A DNA stretch of 64,000 nt from Gammaproteobacteria bacterium RIFCSPHIGHO2_12_FULL_39_24 (GTDB lineage Bacteria; Pseudomonadota; Gammaproteobacteria; Coxiellales; Coxiellaceae), in NCBI GenBank assembly GCA_001802455.1, contig MGXZ01000016.1:1-64000 (forward strand), given 5' to 3'. Positions 29,747-39,452 of this stretch are shown here, one piece after another; the first letter of the stretch is position 1; every line of letters starts with the position of its first letter. A program made the position numbers and the translations under genes. A model generated the notes under the pieces. The model was not told the origin of the DNA. It was given only the letters and a program-made list of their open reading frames with translations, and ran no database searches.

Positions 29747-31497
29747 TAAGATTTTGAATTCCTGGGATTTTTTCGTTGATATACAGTAAAAGTGTAAGTC
29801 TTTCCATTTTGAATTTTTGCAAAAAAACGATAATTTTTAAAAGCATTTTTAAATACGCTGACTTGAGAAAATATTTTAATGTAATCTGCATCATTTACCA
29901 AAAAACCGGGTGTGGAGATATGCTTGCCAGATTCTACTAAAATATAATCTGGTTTTTTCGATTCAAGATCTTTACCTAATAAATCGATAAAATACAGTGA
30001 TAATTTATTCATTTTCTCAGCATCTGATAAATTTGAATTTCTCATGGCGTAAAAATAACCTGGCATCCAAATTAAATAGGGGAAGCGTGAAACATGAATT
30101 GCATCAGTATAATTAATGGAAGAATATTCCATTGGCAGTGACGAAGTTAAGAAATATACTTTTTTATGAGCGACATACTCAAACAGAAACCGTTGAATTG
30201 GCAATACCGCCAGGGAATATTTTTGTTGGCCAACAATCATAGAAAAGGCCAGTATAACGGGGTGTATCGATATCGATATCGCAAAGAAAACAACTGCCGC
30301 CATTCTCACTGTTTTTGTATGATAATATTTTAGAAACAAGCTCGTTACTAAAAAAAATACAAAAATGATTACCGATACCATTAAAATTACAGTTTGAATT
30401 ACATTGACTCGCACTACAGAAAAATCCTTTACGTTCAAAATAAAAAATGAAAAACCCAAGAGCAACATAATAAAAACAGTAAACTTTTTTTCTTCCAGGA
30501 ATTTAAAAAGTTTTAAGATTAAAAAAACTGCTAATAAAATAGAAAATCCAATTGCTTGAAAAATATGGTATCCCCAAAAAACCAAGCCGGAGAAATAGGT
30601 AAATATAAAACCCACAATAGCGATAGAAAATGCTTTGACAACCGAAGAATAATTTTTATCCGACCTAACGATGCAAGCAAAGACCAAAATTAAGGCGCCG
30701 TAATATACAAAAATACTAATATTTTTATAATTTATAAAAGCATCTCTCAAACCCAGATAATAAAATTGGTACGTGAGCGGTATAATATGTGTAAAGTATT
30801 CCGGGTAAATTAAATAAGTTGAAAGGGCGTAAAAAGAAACAAAAAAATATATAACCGTATTTTCTATTCGAATAATTTTTTTAAAACTTTTTTGATGAAA
30901 AAAATAATAAATTTCAGAAATAATAAATGGGAAACAAAAATGCGGTTTAAGGGAAAAACCAATAGCGGCAAAAATTGACGTTAAAAATACAAGCCATGGA
31001 TTGACCACCTTATCATCAAGGCGCAGCGAGAAAAGTAAAAAATAGGGGAGTGTAAATATAAAACAAGTATATTCTCGTTGCGCAAATAAAGTTTCACTGA
31101 TAACAAATAAAAAAAGAACGGCTACAACAATAAAAAAATATCTTCTTGAGAATTCTTCATCAGTGAAAATTTGTTTTAAAAAAAAGTTAGCGATGATCAG
31201 CAGAATTGAATAAATCGCCATATAATAAATAAAAAAGAAAAAGAAAAAATTAACATTTTTAAATTTATCAATTAGGTAAATAAGCGGAAAATTCAGATAT
31301 AAAAAAAGTGGTGGGGTTGTTTCAAAAATATCATGAAAAAATCTTCCGCCATGCAGTAAAACCCTCGCTTCATCTAATGCGTTGGCAGAGTCGACATTCA
31401 TAAAAGTACTAAATTGGATTCGTGCCGATAATATATAGATCACAGCAATGGTTATGCAAAAAAGAATACGCTGCCAATTAATTCGCGTGATAATCAT
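29743..31497 (-). CDS. multi-spanning membrane protein, probable lipid-linked-sugar glycosyltransferase
   Basis: 584 residues with about ten to twelve hydrophobic segments. After the first helix comes NVDSANALDEARVLLHGGRFFHDIFETTPPLFLYL. This matches the first periplasmic loop of GT39/ArnT-like enzymes, with the Asp followed by a distal ...E-PP...Y-L block. Such enzymes use polyprenyl-phosphate sugars. The C-terminal 140 residues look periplasmic. The gene is clearly AT-richer than its neighbours: single 60-base lines contain only 10-22 G+C, against about 24-25 in the adjacent housekeeping genes. It converges on the shortened birA with a 4-base overlap. Substrate unknown. Confidence 0.65.
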   Translation of the reverse strand: MIITRINWQRILFCITIAVIYILSARIQFSTFMNVDSANALDEARVLLHGGRFFHDIFETTPPLFLYLNFPLIYLIDKFKNVNFFFFFFIYYMAIYSILLIIANFFLKQIFTDEEFSRRYFFIVVAVLFLFVISETLFAQREYTCFIFTLPYFLLFSLRLDDKVVNPWLVFLTSIFAAIGFSLKPHFCFPFIISEIYYFFHQKSFKKIIRIENTVIYFFVSFYALSTYLIYPEYFTHIIPLTYQFYYLGLRDAFINYKNISIFVYYGALILVFACIVRSDKNYSSVVKAFSIAIVGFIFTYFSGLVFWGYHIFQAIGFSILLAVFLILKLFKFLEEKKFTVFIMLLLGFSFFILNVKDFSVVRVNVIQTVILMVSVIIFVFFLVTSLFLKYYHTKTVRMAAVVFFAISISIHPVILAFSMIVGQQKYSLAVLPIQRFLFEYVAHKKVYFLTSSLPMEYSSINYTDAIHVSRFPYLIWMPGYFYAMRNSNLSDAEKMNKLSLYFIDLLGKDLESKKPDYILVESGKHISTPGFLVNDADYIKIFSQVSVFKNAFKNYRFFAKIQNGKTYTFTVYQRKNPRNSKSY

Positions 31498-31515
31498 AAA
31501 TGGTATCCTACCCTT

Positions 31516-33033
31516 TTATTTTTTATCTTTATTTCTGCTTTTGTCTTCATACATACGTTCATCCGCTGCCTTCAACAATCGATCCATATCATCACCATCA
31601 GCTGGATAAAATGAGATACCGATACTGATTTCAAATGCAATTTTCTGATGACTATATTTCAATGCATGCTGGGTATATGATCGAATACGTTGCACAATAT
31701 CACTAACAACACTTTCTTCTGGATTTTCAGTCAGTAATAATGCAAATTCATCTCCGCCCAAACGAGCAACCATATCTTCCTTTCTAACGGATTGAATTAA
31801 ATGTTCTGCAAATGTTTTCAACAAAAAATCGCCCGCATCATGACCCATTACATCATTCACTTTTTTAAATTCATCAACATCAATAAATAGTAAAACACAA
31901 GAACGACTAAATCTTTTGCATCGTGATAACTCTTCCTCAAATCGCTGATAAAAAGCACGGCGCGTTAAAACATTGGTTAACGAATCAATCATGGCAAGTT
32001 GATATAATTGCTCATTCATTGATTTTAATTTGCGTTGACTATTTTCAAGCAATTCTTCTAATTCTTTATTTTCTAATAACAATCTACCTGATAATGGTTT
32101 CAATACTGCGCTTAATCCTAAGGCAAACAACATTAAAATAAACAATATGATAACAATAAGAATCAAAATGATGTGCTGGATAGAGTGATATAGATCTGCC
32201 CTGTCTGAAAAAACGGCCGCACCCCACTGTGTGTTGGGTAAGAAGCCATAAGCCATGACAACTCCATTTTTTACCGCGGAATCAGACAAAATACCCGATT
32301 TTTTTTCTCCCGCCGAATGAATCAAAGCTTGATTAAGATAAACGTTTTGAGAAATTAAATAATTATTTTTTCTATTCTTATTATTTAAAATCCAATTAAT
32401 CTCACCATCTTGAATATAAAACGAGAATGTTTTTCCCAATTCTGTTTTCATTTTTTGATATAACATATTTTCAAGTTCGTTTAATTGAAATGTCAACATA
32501 TCCATTCCAATCTTTTTTTGATTCACGTCTTTTATTGGTGTGGTCACAACGAGATATTGCTGATCGCCAAACACAAACGGACCATAAAATTTCGTAGCAC
32601 TATTAATAATTTTTTGTACTACTTTGGCAGAAATAAAGGCATTACCCACTGATGCCAATATAGTATTATTCTTATCTAGGCGTGTAATTGAAATGAGAGC
32701 AGGATGATTAATAAAAGCATTTTTCAAAATATCCGTCAGTATTTCATGCGCTTTTTCAGGCGACATTTTTCCTTCGTTATACTCCATCATGATATGACGT
32801 CCATCAGCACGCGTGGATAATTGAACGGCAATTTCTTTAAAACGAGTAAAATAAGAATCCATCACCAACAAGGCAACGTCTCGAGAATAAGCAAGGTGTT
32901 GTTTTTGAACATCAAACAATCTTGCTTGAAGCGGTATCATTATCACTAACGCAATCACAAAACCAGTGAAGATAAGCGCAGAAACAGCATACCATCGAAT
33001 TGCTCTTTGGATACGTTTAACTTTGTCTGTCAT
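31516..33033 (-). CDS. membrane diguanylate cyclase with periplasmic sensor
   Basis: 505 residues: TM helix (about 14-37), a periplasmic region of about 245 residues of Cache-like type, a second TM helix (about 288-312), a short coiled linker ([20 protein letters not shown]) and a C-terminal GGDEF domain (about 345-505). The active site [12 protein letters not shown] is intact (GGDEF at 426-430). The inhibitory I-site RKED lies five residues before it, so it should make c-di-GMP and be product-inhibited. Its ATG overlaps the uvrB stop (ATGA), so it is read behind uvrB. Confidence 0.92.
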   Translation of the reverse strand: MTDKVKRIQRAIRWYAVSALIFTGFVIALVIMIPLQARLFDVQKQHLAYSRDVALLVMDSYFTRFKEIAVQLSTRADGRHIMMEYNEGKMSPEKAHEILTDILKNAFINHPALISITRLDKNNTILASVGNAFISAKVVQKIINSATKFYGPFVFGDQQYLVVTTPIKDVNQKKIGMDMLTFQLNELENMLYQKMKTELGKTFSFYIQDGEINWILNNKNRKNNYLISQNVYLNQALIHSAGEKKSGILSDSAVKNGVVMAYGFLPNTQWGAAVFSDRADLYHSIQHIILILIVIILFILMLFALGLSAVLKPLSGRLLLENKELEELLENSQRKLKSMNEQLYQLAMIDSLTNVLTRRAFYQRFEEELSRCKRFSRSCVLLFIDVDEFKKVNDVMGHDAGDFLLKTFAEHLIQSVRKEDMVARLGGDEFALLLTENPEESVVSDIVQRIRSYTQHALKYSHQKIAFEISIGISFYPADGDDMDRLLKAADERMYEDKSRNKDKK

Positions 33034-35009
33034 AAATATTTCTTTTTTAACTCCGCAATTTCATCCCGCAATTGCGCTGCTTTTTCAAACTCTAAATTCT
33101 TGGCAGCAGAAAACATTGCTTCTTCCATTGCGCTAATCTTTTTTTCAAAAGCCTGTGGCGTTAACGATATCAACTCACTGTCTGCTAAACGCATCGTTTC
33201 ACACGATGAATCTGGCTCTATAATATCATGCACTGCCTTTTGAATCCCAACGGGTGTAATGTGATGCTCTACATTGTGCTGAGTCTGTTTAGTACGCCTA
33301 CGTTCTGTTTCGTCAATCGCACGCCGCATTGAATTTGTTATGGAGTCTGCATATAAAATCGCTTTTCCATGTAAATGTCGTGCAGCACGCCCTATCGTTT
33401 GTACCAACGAACGTTCCGACCTCAAAAACCCTTCTTTATCTGCATCTAAAATTGCGACCAACGACACTTCTGGTAAATCCAATCCTTCACGCAACAAATT
33501 AATTCCAATTAATACATCAAACACACCTAATCGTAAATCACGCAAAATCTCAACACGCTCAATCGTATCAATGTCGGAATGCAAATAACGTACCTTCACA
33601 TTCTGCTCTGCAAAATAGCCACTTAAATCTTCTGCCATGCGTTTGGTTAATGTGGTTACCAATGTACGCTCATTTTTTTTCGCTCTGATTTTCACTTCCG
33701 ATAATAAATCGTCGACTTGCGTTTTCGCGGAACGAATGATTACTTCAGGATCTAACAAACCCGTTGGACGTACAACCAATTCAATCACTTCTTTTCCATG
33801 TTCTAATTCATACACACTCGGTGTTGCTGAAACAAAAATAGTTTGTGGTGATAATTTTTCAAATTCGTCAAAACGCAGCGGACGATTATCTAACGCAGAT
33901 GGCAGTCGAAAACCATAGTTCACTAAATTTTCTTTACGCGCACGATCACCTAAATACATACCGCCCATTTGCGGAATGGTTACATGTGATTCATCAATCA
34001 CCAGCAAAGCATTATTTGGTAAATAATCCATTAATGTGGGTGGCGGCTCACCCACATTTCTGCCTGACAAATAACGCGAATAATTTTCAATACCAGAACA
34101 ATATCCCAACTCAATCAGCATTTCTAAATCAAACAATGTACGCTGTTCTAATCGCTGACGTTCCACTAATTTATTTTGTTCTTGAAATGTTGCAAGACGA
34201 TTTTTCAACTCTACTTTAACAGCATCGATCATGTTAACAATCGTTGCACGCGGCGTAACGTAATGTGATTTCGGAAAAATAGTAACGCGTTGCACTTTGC
34301 GTTTTACTGTATTGATCAATGGATCAAAAAAAGCAATCGATTCAATTTCATCATCAAACAATTGAATACGCACTGCATCACGTTCAGAATCAGCTGGAAA
34401 CACATCAATCACATCACCTGACACACGATACGTGGCGCGATGTAATTCCATTTCGTTGCGTGAATACTGCATTTCTGAGAGTCGTTGCAATAATTCACGT
34501 TGATCAATTCGCTCACCCACACTCACGTGCAACACCATACTCAAATACGATTTTGGATCACCTAAACCGTAAATAGCAGAAACAGTTGCAACAATAATCG
34601 TGTCTTCTCGTTCTAATAAGGCTTTGGTTGCCGATAAACGCATTTGTTCAATATGCGCATTAATAGCAGAATCTTTTTCAATGAAAGTATCAGTTGATGG
34701 CACATAGGCTTCGGGCTGATAATAATCATAATACGAAACAAAATATTCAACGGCATTTTTTGGGAAAAAGTGGCGTAATTCAGAATACAATTGTGCAGCC
34801 AACGTTTTATTGGGTGCCAACACCAATGTTGGTCTTTGTACACGTTCAATCACATTTGCAATCGTAAATGTTTTTCCTGAACCTGTCACACCCAGCAGTG
34901 TTTGATACGCTAGTCCCGCGTTTAATCCTTCGGTTAATTTTTCGATCGCTTGTGGTTGATCACCGCCTGGCTGGAAAGAAGTTACTAATTCAAATTTTGA
35001 TATACTCAC
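33030..35009 (-). CDS. uvrB: excinuclease ABC subunit B
   Basis: Damage-verification helicase of nucleotide excision repair. 659 residues from the GTG giving [21 protein letters not shown], which matches the family N-terminus. The frame is open 13 codons further to a TTG at 35048, but that region has no ribosome site. Walker [10 protein letters not shown], the beta-hairpin [12 protein letters not shown] and the C-terminal UVR motif ([22 protein letters not shown]) are seen. No LexA-type box is visible upstream. It is divergent from aspC. Confidence 0.96.
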   Translation of the reverse strand: MSISKFELVTSFQPGGDQPQAIEKLTEGLNAGLAYQTLLGVTGSGKTFTIANVIERVQRPTLVLAPNKTLAAQLYSELRHFFPKNAVEYFVSYYDYYQPEAYVPSTDTFIEKDSAINAHIEQMRLSATKALLEREDTIIVATVSAIYGLGDPKSYLSMVLHVSVGERIDQRELLQRLSEMQYSRNEMELHRATYRVSGDVIDVFPADSERDAVRIQLFDDEIESIAFFDPLINTVKRKVQRVTIFPKSHYVTPRATIVNMIDAVKVELKNRLATFQEQNKLVERQRLEQRTLFDLEMLIELGYCSGIENYSRYLSGRNVGEPPPTLMDYLPNNALLVIDESHVTIPQMGGMYLGDRARKENLVNYGFRLPSALDNRPLRFDEFEKLSPQTIFVSATPSVYELEHGKEVIELVVRPTGLLDPEVIIRSAKTQVDDLLSEVKIRAKKNERTLVTTLTKRMAEDLSGYFAEQNVKVRYLHSDIDTIERVEILRDLRLGVFDVLIGINLLREGLDLPEVSLVAILDADKEGFLRSERSLVQTIGRAARHLHGKAILYADSITNSMRRAIDETERRRTKQTQHNVEHHITPVGIQKAVHDIIEPDSSCETMRLADSELISLTPQAFEKKISAMEEAMFSAAKNLEFEKAAQLRDEIAELKKKYL

Positions 35010-35092
35010 GCTGATAACCCATCGCTCAAGATTGTAATTTAGTCGCAATTTTATTACAGTATTTGCGATTATATCACTTCAGGATCAATTTC

Positions 35093-36271
35093 ATGCAGAT
35101 CTCCCGTCGCGCACAATCTGTTAAACCATCCGCAACCGTCTCAATTAATGCGAAAGCCACGCACCTCAAATCACAAGGTGTCGATATCGTTAATTTGAGC
35201 GTGGGTGAACCTGATTTTGACACACCTGAATTTATCAAAAACGCTGCCATTCAAGCCATTCAAGCAGGTTACACAAAATATACCGCGGTTGACGGTATTT
35301 CCATGCTCAAAGATGCCATTGTTGAGAAATTTAAACGTGAAAACAATTTACAGTACACGCGCGATCAAATTTTAGTTTCCTGCGGCGCGAAGCACAGCAT
35401 TTATAATCTCACTCAAGCTATTTTAAACGATGGCGATGAAGTCATTATTCCCGCACCCTACTGGGTTTCATATCCTGCGATGGTTGAATTAGCTGGTGGA
35501 AAATCGGTGATGGTAACCACCACCGTTGAAAATCGTTTTCTATTAACCGCTGAACAATTAGAAAAAGCCATTACTTCCAAAACAAAGTTATTAATACTCA
35601 ACAGTCCCAGCAATCCAACAGGAATGGCATACCAAAAAACAGATTTGGAAAAACTAGCAAAAGTATTATTAAAACATTCGCACGTCATGGTTATCTCAGA
35701 CGATATGTACGAACATATTTTGTGGGGTATGAATTCGTTTGTGAATATTGTGAATGTTTGTCCTGAATTAATGAATCGTACTATTGTTTGCAACGGCGTT
35801 TCAAAATCCTATGCAATGACTGGCTGGCGAATTGGTTATGCAGCGGGTCCTGTCTCTATTATCAAAGCGATGACAAAAATTCAATCTCACAGCACTTCCA
35901 ATCCCACATCCATCTCACAATACGCTGCCGTTGCCGGACTCCAGGGTGGAAAAGAATTTATTGACAATCTCAAAAATGTATTTAAAGAACGCCATGATTT
36001 TATTCAACAAAAATTAAGCGCGATTCCTGGCGTGATTTGTCCGCCCGCGGATGGTGCGTTTTATGTTTTTCCTGATGTACAAAAGGCCATTGCACGACAA
36101 AATTTAAAAGATGATATTGCACTGTCAGAATTAATTTTAGAAAAAGCGCATGTTGCCGTCGTGCCGGGAACCGAGTTTGGCGCACCGAATTTTATTCGCT
36201 TATCTTATGCAACCAATTTAGATAATTTGAAAAAAGCGGTTGAACGGATGATGCCGTTTATTACAGGTTAA
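35093..36271 (+). CDS. aspC: aspartate aminotransferase (class I PLP, Ib type)
   Basis: Interconverts aspartate/2-oxoglutarate and oxaloacetate/glutamate. 392 residues from MQISRRAQSVKPSATVSINAKA (AGGA 8 bases before the ATG). The conserved NLSVGEPDFDTPEFI, NSPSNPTGMAY, the Schiff-base lysine in CNGVSKSYAMTGWRIGYAAG, and late FIRLSYATN arginine are seen. The GEPDF N-terminus assigns it to the Ib subgroup common outside enterics; some of these also accept prephenate. It is followed by tRNA-Asn. Confidence 0.93.
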   Translation: MQISRRAQSVKPSATVSINAKATHLKSQGVDIVNLSVGEPDFDTPEFIKNAAIQAIQAGYTKYTAVDGISMLKDAIVEKFKRENNLQYTRDQILVSCGAKHSIYNLTQAILNDGDEVIIPAPYWVSYPAMVELAGGKSVMVTTTVENRFLLTAEQLEKAITSKTKLLILNSPSNPTGMAYQKTDLEKLAKVLLKHSHVMVISDDMYEHILWGMNSFVNIVNVCPELMNRTIVCNGVSKSYAMTGWRIGYAAGPVSIIKAMTKIQSHSTSNPTSISQYAAVAGLQGGKEFIDNLKNVFKERHDFIQQKLSAIPGVICPPADGAFYVFPDVQKAIARQNLKDDIALSELILEKAHVAVVPGTEFGAPNFIRLSYATNLDNLKKAVERMMPFITG

Positions 36272-36328
36272 AATTTCTTTTGATAGTATTGACCAATATC
36301 AATCTCATCAGTAAGATACACGCTCTAT

Positions 36329-36403
<75 letters not shown>

Positions 36404-36447
36404 GAATTTTAAGTTGGGAGATGAGAACCATCATTTCTGGTTCGACG

Positions 36448-36726
36448 TTAATGTACCCACTCCACTTCATCTTCCCTATTCAATCGCTGCGAATGAATAT
36501 AGCGAATCACTGAAGAAACCGTGTCCAAATCATGCGGCTTAATCGTTTCAGGATCAACATAAAATCCATCGACCGTTTCTTCCAATCGCATTAAAAACAT
36601 CAATGCACTCATCGAATTTAAATGCAAATCACGATACAGTTTATGATTTAAATGAATGTCGTGTGCATCAGCATGATGTAATGCGTCCGCTAATGCATTT
36701 TTTACTAATGATTCAACTGATAACAT
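36448..36726 (-). CDS. standalone acyl-carrier-protein-like protein
   Basis: 92 residues from the ATG giving MLSVESLVKNAL (GAGG 7 bases before). It has the four-helix ACP pattern with a phosphopantetheine site DLHLNSMSALMFLMRLEE: Ser38 is present but the usual Asp-Ser-Leu reads Asn-Ser-Met. It is not next to fab genes, so it is probably not the main fatty-acid ACP. It could serve a specialised acyl or amino-acyl transfer. The partner is unknown; the amidase upstream on the same strand is functionally unrelated. Confidence 0.75.
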   Translation of the reverse strand: MLSVESLVKNALADALHHADAHDIHLNHKLYRDLHLNSMSALMFLMRLEETVDGFYVDPETIKPHDLDTVSSVIRYIHSQRLNREDEVEWVH

Positions 36727-36795
36727 TTCACACCCTCTCGTATTTATTTCCATAAAAAAATCATAAAACAATTTTTTAGAAAAAAATATTCGTAA

Positions 36796-37971
36796 TTATG
36801 ATTTTTTATAACGCGGATGATTACGCCAGTAACTCAACCAAGTGTTTCGCGGTGGGTAATGTGCAAAATAATCTGTAACTCCCAGTGTCAACGCACTGGC
36901 TAATTTTTTCTGATATGACTGACTGTTCAAACGATTTTCTTCGTTTGGATTGGATAAAAATCCCGTCTCAACCAATAACGATGGAATATCAGGTGATTTC
37001 AAAACAACAAATGCGGCTTGCTCAACACGCGGATGATGCAAATGCGCAATAGGTCTCATACTCTGAATAACGTCATCACCCATTTGCAAACTCGATCGAA
37101 TCGTTGCAGATTGCGATAAATTAATCAACACCGATCTTAAAAGATGAGACTTATCATTCAACTCAACGCCACCCATTAATTCCGATGCGTTTTCTTTTGT
37201 CGCCAACCAACGCGCTGCTTCACTGGTTGCACCACGCTGCGATAATGCAAAAACAGAAACACCGCGCGCATGGGTGTTTTTCCATTTATCAGCATGAATA
37301 GCGATAAACATATCGGCTTTATCTTTTCGCGCAACGGCTAAGCGTTGACGCAATGTTAAATAATAATCACCTGTACGTGTTAACATCGCGTGATAACCTG
37401 GCTGCTGATTAATTAAATACTGCAATTTTTTTGAAATGGCTAACACAACATTTTTTTCTTTTGTTCCCTGCAAACCAGTCGCACCCGGATCTTTTCCACC
37501 ATGTCCCGGATCAATGACAATAATCACATTACGATGATGGAGAGCGTCTTCTTTATCGGTTATCACAGATGCTAATGCGGAATGAGCACGCGAAAAAATG
37601 ATCTGAATTCTCGTTTCATGATTTCTGGTTGATGATAAAACACCTGTATTCTCCCACACACCCGATCGCAAAATAAATACTGCGCGGAAAACACCGTCAC
37701 GATGCGTTGCATAACGCCACGCTTGAATTAATTCATTTCCTGCAAACAACTGCGTAAATTTTTTATACGTTTTTGTATTACGAAAATCAATAATGTATCG
37801 ATTCGGATTGCTCAAAACAAAACTTCTAAAATTTGTTTTCGCAGACAACACAAAAATAACACGCGTTTGATTCGGTTGATTTTGTACGCGAATATGACGC
37901 AATATAATTTGTTGAGCGAACAATAAACTGGGCGCCAAGAGAAAAAAAACAAATAAACCGATTCGCCTCAT
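36796..37971 (-). CDS. amiC: N-acetylmuramoyl-L-alanine amidase with AMIN domain
   Basis: Periplasmic zinc amidase that splits septal peptidoglycan. 391 residues from the ATG giving MRRIGLFVFFLLAPSLLFAQ, a clear signal peptide. The AMIN septum-targeting domain spans about 25-130, and the catalytic Amidase_3 domain (about 165-385) shows IVIDPGHGGKDPGA, KEKNVVLA, FIAIHADKW and LVETGFLSNPNEE, covering the zinc ligands and catalytic Glu. It belongs to the AmiB/AmiC class; no LysM repeat is seen. An inverted-repeat element lies immediately upstream, so its promoter may be in or behind it. Confidence 0.93.
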   Translation of the reverse strand: MRRIGLFVFFLLAPSLLFAQQIILRHIRVQNQPNQTRVIFVLSAKTNFRSFVLSNPNRYIIDFRNTKTYKKFTQLFAGNELIQAWRYATHRDGVFRAVFILRSGVWENTGVLSSTRNHETRIQIIFSRAHSALASVITDKEDALHHRNVIIVIDPGHGGKDPGATGLQGTKEKNVVLAISKKLQYLINQQPGYHAMLTRTGDYYLTLRQRLAVARKDKADMFIAIHADKWKNTHARGVSVFALSQRGATSEAARWLATKENASELMGGVELNDKSHLLRSVLINLSQSATIRSSLQMGDDVIQSMRPIAHLHHPRVEQAAFVVLKSPDIPSLLVETGFLSNPNEENRLNSQSYQKKLASALTLGVTDYFAHYPPRNTWLSYWRNHPRYKKS

Positions 37972-37992
37972 AAGAAACTGTCCCTCTTTATA

Positions 37993-38185
37993 AGAAGTTT
38001 CGCACTTTAAAAAATATGTCATTCGCTCGTTGGATGCTGTGATACAGGTATTGCTCGAAAAGACGCCGTAGATACATCCCTGTAGGCTTGTCATTTTCTT
38101 CCCTGAAAATGACACTTTTCTCACAACACCTCTATCACAGCATCACTCGCTGCTTCAGAATACTTTTTTAAAGTGCGAAACTTCT
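37993..38185. mobile_element. MITE-like inverted-repeat element, 193 bp
   Basis: The terminal inverted repeats match exactly for 22 bases (begin AGAAGTTTCGCAC) and continue imperfectly for about 60 (GATGCTGTGATA-AGGT-TTG block). The centre has CGCCGTAGATACATCCCTGTAGG and a small stem-loop of TTTTC. It has no coding capacity and no obvious target duplication. It sits between amiC and tsaE, starting 22 bases before the amiC ATG and ending at the tsaE stop. Confidence 0.75.
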
Positions 38186-38186
38186 G

Positions 38187-38609
38187 CTAATATTTCTCAA
38201 CCGTCAAAAAACGTCCCACGCCATTCTCAGGCATTTTCAGTGTGCATAAAATCTGTGGTTTCGGCAAATCCTTTTCTGCGCGACTTGCCCATTCAATAAC
38301 CGCGATCGTGTTTGGATTAAAATAATCTCGAAAACCCATTGCTTCCAATTCACTACTGTCTTTAATTCGATATAAATCGGCATGCAAAATGGTAAACTCA
38401 TTCGTGGGATAAATTTCAACAAGCGTATAGGTTGGACTTTTTGCCAATCCTTCATACCCAAAACCACGCAATAATCCTTTTACAAAAGTGGTTTTTCCTG
38501 CACCCAACTGACCTTCTAAAAAAATGACAGAAGGTGCGCGAAGATCTTGCGCTAACGCTTGTGCAATGGCTTCTGTTTCTTCCGCTGTTTTTAAATAAAA
38601 TTGACTCAT
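38187..38609 (-). CDS. tsaE: tRNA threonylcarbamoyladenosine ATPase TsaE
   Basis: Works with TsaB and TsaD in t6A37 tRNA modification. 140 residues from the ATG that overlaps the nnrD stop (ATGA coupling). Walker A GQLGAGKTTFVKGLL is followed by the Ser/Thr motif KSPTYTLVEIY and ADLYRI. The order nnrD-tsaE-(element)-amiC resembles the common yjeF-tsaE-amiB arrangement. tsaD is also in this window, 2 kb further. Confidence 0.94.
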   Translation of the reverse strand: MSQFYLKTAEETEAIAQALAQDLRAPSVIFLEGQLGAGKTTFVKGLLRGFGYEGLAKSPTYTLVEIYPTNEFTILHADLYRIKDSSELEAMGFRDYFNPNTIAVIEWASRAEKDLPKPQILCTLKMPENGVGRFLTVEKY

Positions 38610-39436
38610 GGGTTCACTAACTTCCATAAATAGGGCATCAAATCGGTTGCCAACATTCCACGCTCACCTTTTTCTTTTGCCGCTAAATCACCCGCCATGG
38701 CATGTAACAAAACACCGGTTTTTGCAGAGTTTACTAACGAAAAATGTTGTGCGAGCAAACCGGCAATCACACCACTTAATACATCACCCATACCGGCCGT
38801 CGCCATTCCGGGATTACCCGCTTCGCAAAGGCAAGGCAACTCGTCAGAAAACTGAATCAATGTTCCAGCGCCTTTTAATACAATCACACCACCGTATTGC
38901 GCACTTAATTTTTTGATCGAACCAACCCTGTCGCACTGTACTTGTTCAGCAGTGCATTGCAATAACCGCCCGGCTTCACCAGCATGCGGTGTTAATATCC
39001 ACTGATTATTTTTTCTTAGGTGTTCACTTAATAAATTCAGCGCATCGGCATCCACGACGATTGGTTTTTCAGTCTTTAGCGCTGCATCAAATAATTCACG
39101 CGACCAACTCCTTTTTCCCAAACCAGGACCAATCACTATCACGGTTGCTTTTTGAATCAGTGAATTTAATTTTGTTGCGTGCGAAACAGCGTGACACATC
39201 ACTTCGGGTCGTGCTGCGTTTATCGCTGCAATATGCTCCTCATGTGTTGCCACCGACACCAAACCAGCGCCCACTCGCAATGCGGCTTCAGCGCACATGC
39301 TCACCGCACCACCCATTCCAACATCACCACCCACTACCAATACATGACCAAAATCGCCCTTATGAGCAGATCGATCTCTTTTTTTAAATTGTTGCGATAA
39401 TAATTGCCAATCCAATTTTTGATATACTGCATCCAT
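38606..39436 (-). CDS. nnrD: ADP-dependent (S)-NAD(P)H-hydrate dehydratase
   Basis: Repairs hydrated NAD(P)H using ADP. 276 residues from the ATG giving MDAVYQKLDWQLL. The conserved VVGGDVGMGGAV, ITPHAGEAGRLL and GNPGMATAGMGDVLSG (catalytic Asp) motifs are seen. Only the dehydratase half of the E. coli Nnr fusion is present; the NAD(P)HX epimerase half is missing here. The ATG is 16 bases from the ATG of divergent queG, so both promoters must overlap the neighbouring genes. Confidence 0.92.
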   Translation of the reverse strand: MDAVYQKLDWQLLSQQFKKRDRSAHKGDFGHVLVVGGDVGMGGAVSMCAEAALRVGAGLVSVATHEEHIAAINAARPEVMCHAVSHATKLNSLIQKATVIVIGPGLGKRSWSRELFDAALKTEKPIVVDADALNLLSEHLRKNNQWILTPHAGEAGRLLQCTAEQVQCDRVGSIKKLSAQYGGVIVLKGAGTLIQFSDELPCLCEAGNPGMATAGMGDVLSGVIAGLLAQHFSLVNSAKTGVLLHAMAGDLAAKEKGERGMLATDLMPYLWKLVNP

Positions 39437-39452
39437 CAGTGTGAGCGCCTTT

